Assembly: GCF_910592395.1 (NCBI RefSeq)
Contig: NC_088321.1
Coordinates: 15,130,001-15,194,000 of the forward strand
DNA length: 64,000 nucleotides
Reading direction: 5' to 3'
Origin: Lineus longissimus
Taxonomy: Eukaryota > Nemertea > Pilidiophora > Heteronemertea > Lineidae
Within the stretch, counting starts at the first letter, position 1. Each line of letters opens with the position of its first letter. Made by a program: the position numbers and the translations under genes. Shown in pieces: positions 48,501 to 60,500 of this stretch. Under the pieces are notes generated by a model that was not told the origin of the DNA, made no database searches, and saw only the letters and a list, made by a program, of their open reading frames with translations.

Positions 48501-51500
48501 AATCCTCTCCTATCGTACTTGATGTTGTTGGGTCCTTGCTTCTTCCACTAGAGCCAGTCTGGCGAAATCCACTTGAATCAAGGGTTGGGGAAATCGTGTT
48601 ACATTCTGAGATTTTCTCATCGCTTATTGAATCCCCAAACTCCTCAACTAGGAGCACGAAAGTCTCAGCCTGATCCATCCTAATGTCCAACTATCCAATG
48701 TCCGCTAAATCCACTTAAATCAAGGGTCAGCAAACTGCCTGTTGCATTCCATCAATCATTCCCTAATCAGGACCGAGCTAGATTCGAATTGGACAAAATG
48801 ATCATCGAGTAGATACGAATTAAGAAACGCTGACTCAGCATCGCGGCAACGACTTGTTGCGCCGGAGGAATCAATCAGACATTCAGATTGTTGCATCTCT
48901 GATCGTTGGGTTCATCCTTCAGACCCATTTGTCTCCACTGCGGTACATTCGGTCCCAGACTCCTTGGCACATCAGGATGTGGTGTTATCTCCTTGACGAT
49001 TTTCTCATGCTCATCTTTGCGTTGGTTGGAATCTCAATCTGAGATTAGGCTCCGGTTTGGCGGAGACAGAGTCTGGATAAGCTGCAGTGTCGCCATATTA
49101 GGAAGACATGATTGCTTTGATGAATCTCCGAGGTCCACTTGGTCATTATCTGAAAAATATTCACTTAGATCTCGTGATCTGAGTAATCTAAACTTGACCA
49201 TGACTTGTTCAATTCATCAAGTGGTTGGCTGATAGTTTCTGTATTCAATGCAGAAAGCTTGGACATTGAGCAACCAATTGCTTGGACTTTGTGGCACCAG
49301 TTCTATGTGATTTCTCCTTTGCGAATAGTCTTGAAATCACATACCGTATGGGTTAAATATACGCTGACCACTCATTTAAAAGTTCTTGATGAGAACTTTC
49401 TAATGGTACCATCAGTGAACCTATGGACATAACCATTCATTGTAAAGCTCTTGATGAGAACTTCCTAATGGCACCATCAGTTAACCTATTGACATCACCA
49501 TTCATTGTGAAACTCTTGATGAGAACTTTCTAATGGTACCATCAGTGAACATATTGACATGACCATTCATTGTGAAACTCTTGATGAGAACTTTCTAATG
49601 GTACCATCAGTGAACCTATTGACATGACCATTCATTGTGAAACTCTTGATAAGAACTTTCTAATGGTACCATCAGTGAACCTATTGACATGACCATTCAT
49701 TGTGAAACTCTTGATGAGAACTTTCTAATGGTACCATCAGTGAACCTATTGACATGACCATTCATTGTAAAGCTCTCGATGAGTACTTCCTAATGGTACC
49801 ATTTGTGGCATGATCGTATATAGTGTTAAGTGAGACATTTACATTTTGAAATGTTCTCAACATTGCCCAGCTCGGAAATGATTAAAGCCTCTTCCTTCAA
49901 TGAAGCAACATGTCGCCAAGCGAAATGTAATCTCGATAAAGAAGCTGCAAAACAGACACAAATTTCCCTTAAGAGGTTATGTGGCGTCGAAAGAAGAAAC
50001 TCTGCCACAATCGCTGGAAAAACAATTTATCATCTCGAATGAAAGGAGATCGACTATCGCCATACGCCGCCATTATTGCGCAATCTGTCTACGATCTCGT
50101 CAGATAAAAACCCGCACAAGAAAATGAACCATAGAGCCTCTTAATATGTGGGATAGTTTGTCAATTGCTGAGTGATGCTACTGGTGCCGTGTGGATTTAG
50201 CGGGCGTCGTTGGTTCTGGTTGTGTTCTTTTTGTTCGCCTACTTTCTTTCTTTTTAAAACTTGTGTTGTTGAGGGTGGCTTTCGGCAGGAGGTTGAATTC
50301 ACAAAAAGAGTGCTACTCTGTTCATTTGTGACAGTCAGCGCGGGCCGGGTATGGTTTGTCATCAATTGCTAGGTGATGCTGTTGATTTACTGGGTATCGT
50401 TTGCTATGGCTGGGCCTCTTTAACTTTGCTGACAACTGGCATGAAGTTCCTTAACATTTCCTCACATGAATTCTTGGTTGTGGTTAGGGACCGATTGGGT
50501 ATAACTGGCCCAGTGACTCTAAGGGCAGATTCGGTTTCATTGTTTCTTTCGTTCTTTGAGATGATCTTCTGAGAGATCTTGTCCTAAAAAAGAAATATGT
50601 TGGCACCGTTGTGTGATTGTATTTAGGACTCCTGGCGGTGAGGTCATGGGTTCAATTCCATGCTGTGTTCTATGTTGTGGAACTTTATCGACTACTTTTT
50701 GGATTCAGAATGCAAACTCGGTGTTAAGGGGTTAAGGGTGATTAAAGTTCACTGGCAATATCAGAATCTTTGATACACAGAACATTATTGGATCTCAAAA
50801 CAAATCGATTAATATCATTGTCCAGATTCATTGTCTGTGGTCCATTCACCATGAAACAGGCGTGAAATTCCCAACGATTCTAGGAATCCTTGCACATTCA
50901 AATTAACAGTGTAGGACTCTCCTGGTGGGTGTGTTTCAATAAAACCTTGCAGAAACCTCTTGTACATTGTGTCACATTGCTGTACAAAATGCATGCAGAT
51001 CACGCCCGACTTCGGACGAAATGAATATCAATATTGCCAGTGAAGTTTGATACAAATATCGTGCACCGAAATGAATTAATGATAGCATTGTTTGTCCATT
51101 GAGATTGAGTAATTGAGTAGGGACGTGGAATTGAATGCTCGGAACTTACTTGAACAATACAGAAATGGCCGATGAGTCATTCTACAGTATTCAGGTATCG
51201 AGCTTTTCCGAGTAAATTAGATGGAATTTTTAATCAGTTGTGATGATTGTGATGGGGAGGGGATTTCGTTGTTTGATGCGATAATGAGGAAGTAATCTGG
51301 GTTGAGGGACTCGTTTTCCTTGGGTGGGGGGTCATTAGGGTTGGAGGGAGGAAATAATCCTATCGATGCTATGCTGGTAGGGGGGAAGACAGGCTTGTAC
51401 AAATTTGATGGTTTCGTTTTTGATGTGTTGATGAGGAGGTACTCCGGTTTGAGAGAGGAGGAGTCATCTGGGTTGGAATGAGTGGAACTGATGCAGGCGA

Positions 51501-54500
51501 CCCTTTGTTGGTAGCAGTGGGGGGGGGGGGGGGGGGGGCTTTGGGACTCTGAAAAAAGGTACATTATGCAATCTTTAGGGATTTATCAAATGTCTGATTC
51601 CTCATTGGGAATTCTCATGACATGATACAAGGAAGGAAATGCAGAAAAAAGAAAACAAAGGAAAATTAAATCTGTGAATAATTCAGGATATCTCGACTTC
51701 AAAGGGTTAATTTCCAAGTCAAGTATATTGCCATTAAGTAGATATGAGCTCATGAAAGCGACACTGAGATCATGAAAGTGACATTCATCATTCGTAGACT
51801 CATCGCTAGTCGTCCGTCGTTCAGACTTGCGGAGAAAACAGACCAAGTTGTCATCTTGCCGTCGATAACGCAACGCGTTGCCGCAAAGCGCTATATTTCA
51901 CACCACGGCCACACAAACGTGACAGATCCTATAAAGTCATTGCCGGCCGTCGCCAGTCGGATTACTCATGTGGCCGCGACTTCATTAGTTAAACTGCTGT
52001 TGTCAGAGAGTGACGAACTGCATAAAAACGCAGCCGTTAAATGGTTTGACCCTGACTAAGGGTACACTTGGATTCATTCATATTTTACGATGTTTGGATT
52101 CGTTGCGGTTTCAATTCAGTTCGGTAACAATATTGACCTAGAAGTGGAAGAGATTTTACGAGGCAAATATTTGATCAGTGACAGATTATGACAATGATTC
52201 CCAAAATTCAACGTCAGTTTGGAGATTTTCGACAGATCAGCAGAGATTCGCGCCAACTGGAGCACCCCTAGCCCCGCCAATGTGTTTAACCCTTTCCCTT
52301 CCTTACCACCTGTGATTTCAGAATGACAATTCTCAACTAATGCTCGTTTTAATCTTCCTATTTTACAGTCAGTGGCACGCCAGTTTTCAGCGCATTCACT
52401 TTCACCATCGAACCCAATAACACCGTGGTGGACAAGGGTCGAGCAGCCATGCTGAACTGCGCAGCCAAACACACCACACAGACGCCCGATATACAATGGA
52501 TTCGCGACGGCGAGTTTATGAATTTTGACGCCGATACGAGAAGGTACGTGCTAACTGTTCGAGCCTCGTAGCCAGAAGAGCCTCATAGCCTAGTGGTTGC
52601 TGCTGCTGGCTATCACACAATAGGGCCCGGGTTTGATGTTGACGAGTTACGTGTGATGCCATCTAGGAAAGTTTGATTGAACTAATATTTCGACTTGAGA
52701 ACCAACAAGGCTTATGCTTCTCTATTTCACTTTATTTCAGGCACAAATTACAAAATGGGTCGTTATATTTTGAGACCATCGTCCACACACGTGGTAATCG
52801 ACCAGATGAGGGCGTTTATCAATGCGTGGCTTCCGTTAACGGGCTAGGCTCCATCATTTCACGATCTGCCACGCTACAAATCTCATGTAAGTACCCCTAG
52901 GAATCCTACACTGACAGAGGGAGTCACCCTATCTATCTCGTGAGGATGTGGCCCGAATGAGGAGGTAATCTGGTTTGAGAGAGGAGGGGGGACTGAGGAC
53001 CGCAGTGGTGTCTGGTGCTGGTGTAAATTTTGAACATCCATCCTACCAGTGTGCTATTCTGATGGCCTGTCTACATGCATAACCAGCTGGAAGAGTGTGA
53101 GTTTGAAAACTGATAACCAGCTGGAAGAGTGTAAATCATCCTTGGAATAAATCAGTATTGGTGACCACCTTGAAAAGTAAAACAAAAATGTCATCCCACA
53201 TCTTATGCTCAATAACTTTCTCAAAACCGCAAAAGAATGAAAGTTCGTTTAATCAACCTCTTCAATTTTGTTGCCTTCCTATTTCAGATTTATCCGCATT
53301 CACCGCCGAGCCTGCCGACCTCGTCATGCATCTTGGCGACACCGCCATGATTCCGTGTTTCGTCGACGCGGTCCCGGCGGCCGAGATTTCATGGCTGAAG
53401 GAGGAAATGGAACTCACCGAAGAGGAGAACATAAACATTAGAATACATAAAGAGGGCGTGCTAGAAATTTTAAATATACGTTTTCAAGATTTTGGAAATT
53501 ATAAATGCCAGGCCAAAAATTCTGAGCGTATACGGACGAGCCGGTTTGCGGCGCTGCGGCAGAATCCGGATGTTGGTGCGTATTTAATTTGACGCTAATT
53601 TAGACCCCCTTCCCAAAAATTATTCCCCGCCCAAAACATACACTCTTCAACAAAATACCAGTGCCCTAAAAAACAGGCGTTTGTGACCCCCTCTGAATAC
53701 AATTCTTTGGGGAAAGTGATGAAAACTGAAAAACTATTCTGAAATTTAAAGTCAATTTAAAGCCCTGATTTCAGGATCTATTTGACTGCTTCATAGCTTC
53801 ATTGTGTTGTGTTTACAGTCGTGTTGTACAAGTTGTCCCCCTTTTCACCTGTTATACCCAGATTCAGCTATGGTATGTGGTGTATGTGACGACATAAGGG
53901 TCCAAGGCTGCGTTTATGTAGAGTCCAGGATGTCACGTGTCATATACACTGACACGTGTCACATACACTGACACACTGTCACGTGTCACATACACATACA
54001 CGTGTCACATACACATACACGTGTCACATGCACTGACACGTGTCACATACACATACACGTGTCACATACACGTGTCACATACACATACACATACACGTGT
54101 CACATACACTGACACGTGTCACATACACTGACACGTGTCACATACACTGACACGTGTCACAAACGCTGACACATGTCACAAACACTGACACGTGTCACAA
54201 ACACTGACACGTGTCACAAACACTGACACGTGTCACAAACACTGTCACGTGTCACAAACACTGACACGTGTCACAAACACTGTCACGTGTCACAAACACT
54301 GACACGTGTCACATACACATACACGTGTCACATACACTGACACGTGTCACATGCACAGACACGTGTCACATACACTGAGACGTGTCACAAACACTGACAC
54401 GTGTCACATACACTGACACATGTCACATGCACTGTCACGTGTCACATACACTGACACGTGTCACATACACTGTCACGTGTCAAATACACTGACACGTGTC

Positions 54501-57500
54501 ACAAACACTGACACGTGTCACAAACACTGACACGTGTCACAAACACTGTCACGTGTCAAATACACTGACACGTGTCACAAACACTGTCACGTGTCACAAA
54601 CACTGACACATGTCACTAACACTGTCACGTGTCACATACACTGACACGTGTCACAAACACTGTCACGTGTCACATACACTGTCATTGTCACATGCACTGT
54701 CACGTGTCACAAACACTGTCACATGTCATGTGTTGTGAGAATGCCCGTTCATTGACTCAGGTTTACACGACAGCTGAGCGGTGTTTAGTAAGACAACCAG
54801 TACCAACAGTGAGGTATCAAGTTCTATTCTAAAAACTCCTCACATTTATTGACTCCTGTATCAGTGGCAGCCAAGGTTTGGGCCAAACGTCAATTCTACC
54901 CAAGATGTATTTGGCTAGGCAACCACTACCTACAGTGAGGTGGCAATCTACTCCTAAAATGCCTCAAACTTGATGTATTTTTGGCATAATGTTTGATGGT
55001 TGATTTGTCATTTATGCTAACTCAGCAGAAGATTTGATGAAAGTCTGTGGTTGTTTTCGAAGTTTAAGCTGCGAGAACCAGGCCTGTGCTGATGCATTAT
55101 CTGTTATTTTTGTGAAACGATTTTTTAAGATTTTGAGAAGAATGCTTCGAAATTGTTAAAAAAAATTGCATTTGCATGTTTTTTGTAATCAGGAGGTCTG
55201 GAGGGGGGTAAGTCCGTCTGAAATTCTCTCCACTCTGGTCAGTCCAATGTTTAGTTAGAGTTGAATTGTGGAGTGATATTCTGTAGATTTAATGATTTTT
55301 TGTTGTTCTGTGAAAAGGAAGCATCACTTTTGATCATCACTAACGATATTGAAGAGTAAAAGTTACCAGCTGGATGAGTGTTAATTGATAACCAACTGGA
55401 AGAGTGAATCAATAACCAGCTGGAGGAGTGCAATGCTGGCTAGTTGATAACCAGCTAGATGAGTGTAATCTGATAACCAGCCAGCAGAGTGAAAATTTGA
55501 GTTTCTTCCGCAATCGGCCTACAGACGTGGTCGTGCAAGAAATACTTATCCAAGAAATGTTTTGATTCTGGTTAAAAATTGAATCAGTCTTGAAACTTCG
55601 GATGACCAGTTTGAAATATCGGTGTTGTTCCTCAATTCCCTCCCTTTCTGAAATCCTCCTCAACACATTGTGACTTTCTACTATCTAAGTGTATCACTTC
55701 ACCTTTTATTCTTCTGCACCAAGGGCCGGGGGGGACCAAGGGTCAAAAGAGTAGAGTGTGTGCGTGTGTGTGGGGGAGGGCTGGCTGCAACAGTATCATG
55801 ATAGGACTGTCTGCAGTAACACTTTTTGGGCCATTGTCCACCAAATTTTAGTCTGTTTGAAAGAATTGTCCCCAAAATACTTGAAAATCATGCAATATTT
55901 TCAAAAGTTACCAAATTGTACACTATTGATCGTGATTTTACACCATTAGTTGTAATTTTACACCATAGGTCGTTGATTTTGCACCAAGACGGTACTCCTA
56001 TATCAATTTTGAGGTCGGCAGGTCTGTGTCTGGGTCAGAGTCGCACCCTTCCTTCTGTCCCACTCTGATAGCAACTAAATTAGCTAGGCTTGGCTTGATC
56101 CCTTGCTACTGATCAAAATGGAAGCCTTGTGCTCTTTCATTTACCCAGATATTGTGCGAAGTTGTGAATCTTAAGTTGAGAGTGATCAGTGTTGTCTGTG
56201 AAAGAGTCGCATTATTTTTTTGTGTGGACTGTGAACGTACTCGCCGACACCAACTTGTTAAAGTGTGATCACGAAAAGTAAACTGCCTTGGGCAGCCGGT
56301 GTCATAGTTGATCACCGTGACCCCCTAACCAATTGGTAAGGCCTACTTAAAGGCCAATGTAGTGCTGTGCAACACCACTATCTTTTGGTAAACGTGATCT
56401 TGTCACATTCCTGAGTTCAACTACCGTAAGTACCTTTTGCCAGAACGATATGAAAAACACTTTAGCAGAACAAATGTTCAATGAAAATACAAGTAACACC
56501 ACCTATTTTCTTGCAGCTTCCTACCAGGGGGTCAACCCGCTATTTGTAATGTCGCCGCGTGATAAAACAGTCCTCGTCGGCAGTACTGTCAAACTCTTCT
56601 GTGGTGCTAACGGTCGTGATCGACAGGGTCAACTGCCAACGATAACGTGGCTAAAAGATGGCGCCACTATTGATATGTCGTAAGTACAGTTTCTTCAAAG
56701 CAAATCTGCTAAACTTTCTACTGAAATCTTGTGTAATTCGTTTGCCAGATGCAAATTTTAGGCTGGTGAGCTGCAGCCCAGAGCTACGACCTAAATCTTC
56801 TACTGCGAAGCTACAAGTTCCAACCGAATCTTTACCCTCAGGAGCTGCGACTTGAATTTTTTGTTGGGGAGCAACCTCCTTAATCTTATGAAGTGGAGCT
56901 ACACATGCTAAATTTTACCTCCAATAATTTACAATCAACAGGATTTATTGATCTGACCTTTTGAAGGCAAAACTTTAAGGAATCGATAAAAGTCATTTGT
57001 ATCTAAATCTGAGTGTTTTACATTTCAGCCATCTTGACAGTCGGTTCCGCATCGTAGGCCAAGGCAGCTTACAAATCGATGGCGTCACGCTCGCCGACGC
57101 TGGTGCTTATACATGTCGGGCGAGAAACTTGGAAGAATCAACGGATACAGACGCCATCTTAACTGTCAACGGTAAGTTACGACTTGTATGGATTGGCCGA
57201 CCTTCTTCCATGGGGAACGTCGCTGGTCTTCTGACGAACATATGACGGACACTTGATTTAAGTGAATATTACCTGTTGGTACAATGCCCCTTCATTTTCA
57301 GTACCTGAGTGGAAAGCTAGTATGAATGTAACTTCCAAAATGATGCATGAGTCATTACAATTGAATTCCATTATGAGAGGTTTTTGGTGCCAGTTGGGTT
57401 TATTGGCCTGACTCCGTCTTTGGCCCTAGGAGAGTCCACGCAAGCTACTCATGTTTCTCAATTGGTGGGTCTTTTGCCCTAGCATAGACACCTGATACAT

Positions 57501-60500
57501 GGCACCTCTTGGTTTTATATCTCATTCAAAGGACAGGAAAAAGCCAGGAATTTCAGTTCCTTGAAAGCCATAATCTATTTTACAGAGCCGCCAAAATTCA
57601 TCAGATCACCTCAAAACACATTCGCACAAGTCAACAAGGACATCCAGTTCGACTGTGAAGTCAGCGGGAATCCAAAACCTACCATCCAGTGGATAAAAAA
57701 CGGTGACATCATCATCCCGAACGACTATTTCCAAATCATCGACAGCCAGAGTTTGCGTATTCTTGGCTTGGTCAACTCGGACGAGGGGATTTATCAGTGT
57801 GTTGCGGAGAATAGCGCGGGAAATGTCCAGGCCAGCGCTCAGTTGATAATTGTACAACAAGGTGAGTGGGAGAAATCAGGACGCCAACGGAAAGAATTTG
57901 AATTTGCCTTGAAATTTTTTTAGAAATTTGCCATGAAAATTATATATATTAAAAACAAACTTGAGCAATACGATTTACAAAACGTCATACACCAATACAT
58001 ACAAATATTGTAGTATGATTTTGTTGTTGAGTTTCAGTTTGAGCGATAACATTTTGTAAAAAAGTACAGCTTATTGCTCAACATTAAAATTAAAACTAAC
58101 AATCTTTCTAATTAATTAAAAACACAACAGATGACTCTGTGCATCTAAGAAGACCAATTATGCTTAATTAACAATTTATTTTTATGTTCTTTGAAACTAT
58201 CTGTTTGTTGGATGAAACCTTGTACTGATAATTTCTCGTTTTATTAATATTCCTAAAAAAACTGTAAGGTAACTTTGTCTAATTTCTTAAGCCCCTTCTT
58301 GTTCTTACAGTTTTATCTGGTTTGCAATCTGTCCTTCACAAAAAGTAGTCATTCAAACCCTTAATTTGATGTAATGTCATCATTTCGTGCGCACCTAATC
58401 TTGTGATGTCACCAATTTACGTGTTGTTGCCATGGTGACTGAAGGTTGCCATAGTTACCACACTGTTGCCAAGGAAATATGTAAATCTAAGTGGAAAATC
58501 ATAGCAACCAGGCAGTTGCTATGGAAATATGTTAATTTTAGGCAAGGAAAAGCATGAGGAGTGTATTAACTTCACAAGGATTAGACACCTGAGCTCAGCA
58601 CTCATAAAACGTCACTCATGCACTCAGCATGATCACAGATGATATCAATTAATGAAGATTTGGTTTTAATTAAACAGAAATTTGTCACATTTTGGATTGT
58701 AGTAGAGCTTATCACCATTTTACTTTCAAATAATTGTTACTGTACCATCATGTTTTAAGATTGGGCTTCCTATTCAGTCAAAATTCAAAAACAGCAAGAA
58801 AAATTTGTAAAATGATTCATCATGTACAAATATTTCTGCAGGCTGGGGTGAAGTTGGGCAGTGGGGTAAAGCTGATCACCAAACAGGATCCTATTACAGG
58901 CTCCTAGATGTCCAACTTAACCCCACTGGCCATCTTCACTGATCTTAGTAGTGTTACTGAGTTTCACAAATGAGCAAATTCCGAGCCCTCTCTCAATGCA
59001 TTGTGGGTATTAATGGCGGTTAGAGGAGTGTCGACTGATCCCAACCCACACGTCGTGTCGCACCAATATTTGCACTCCCCTCCGGTGATTGTGCCTGCCC
59101 ACAACCTTGGACACCTGAAGCGCTGCTTTGAATGATTCACAGTTTCGAGATGACAGTTAGATGGCGTTGTTTGGTGCAGCCATTTCACGCTCATTGCCAT
59201 CAACCAAAAAATCCAAAATTGTGCTTCTTTCAATCAGTGTTTGAAGGTGTAGTCTTGTGGGCAAGCACAACCATTACCCACGGGCAGGATCGCCCGAGGA
59301 GTGTTGTACTGTTTTATACACACCATTGATTTCATTGCACTTGCCTCCTGGACTGGTATTTGTTTATTGTGCACCGATATTTTGAAATTTTGGAATTTTT
59401 TGAAATATCTGAACGTGTTCAAAACCTCTTAGATTGTTGTATTTCAGGAAAAATATAACAAATTTGAATTTTCTCTTGCTCAAGTTTCAGTGTTCACCGA
59501 TAGATATTTTGTAAGGAGCTTTGAAAATGAAAAACATTCTTCTTCTAGTATGATGAGAGTCTTGGTGAAAATTGTGACCAGAACTTCAATATTTGGCCAC
59601 ATGAACATGTTCAGATATTATATTTTCCTAGTTATTCCTGGGTATTTTGAAATTTGCTATTTATTCTGAAGTGCGTAGTTTGTTGGTGTAGAATGCATAT
59701 AAGACCTAGCTTGCATTGGTGGTGGGTGAAACATGGAAAAAAAGGCAACATCAGCGTCAAGAAATGACGGACAAAGAAAGCTGAACGGGGCTCAGAGTTA
59801 CAAACACACGAAGACAAAAATACAAAAATAATGTGATGAAAAAATAGACCTCATTCGATGGACACAAAATGTGCAGGCCTTTTAAAAACATCACGGCAGC
59901 AGTGCTATAATCTTTGAGAGATCACTTGACTCAAATGCTTGATCTTGAAGAATTGCTCTTACAAATTTACTAACAAATTAACAGATTGGACTGGAATCGC
60001 GAGTCGGTTGTTTCAATTGTAGAAATTTGGAAAAGTTGCCATCAAATCTCTTGGAATAAAGTTACTGGGGACTGCTGATGATCTTGGGCTCAGTTACTGT
60101 TCTCTTGTCAAACATAACATTTGGCCAACTTGAAAAGCAAGCAATGCTCTGTGCAATTGAGGTAAGCTCATTAATAGCAGAACGAGTGATTCTGTTAATT
60201 TGGGTCGTCAAGAATCAATTCGAGTCAATTTGAAAACCTGGGCTTTTCCTCAGATATTTGCATTTGTATGTCTGCATGTCGGCATGGAAGGGTTAAAATC
60301 GCACGCATTGCATGCTGCATCTTAACATAGTATTTTTTCTCAAAAATGCATGAATTCCGACCGAAATTATTTATTTCATTTTCCTAACCCTCAATTATTT
60401 TTTGTTTACCTTTTATGTTCGGAGCACCTCACATACACACTGACAAGGGTTAATAACATGAAAAGAAATTTATTTCAAGATTTTCAACATTTTATCTAAA

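Noticed and set aside
48358-48690. 110-codon minus-strand acidic frame
   Set aside because: Lies between diverged repeats, no splice signals, Ser/Thr-rich composition that arises easily by chance.
51772-52059. 95-codon frame upstream of exon 2, possible alternative first exon
   Set aside because: No in-frame donor before the stop and no signal peptide; slightly CpG-rich only.
53928-54732. CRISPR-like palindromic repeats
   Set aside because: Spacers are part of the same 19-bp unit and nearly invariant; eukaryotic context.
58964-59233. 89-codon minus-strand Cys/Trp-containing frame
   Set aside because: No acceptor or donor at its edges and no family resemblance.
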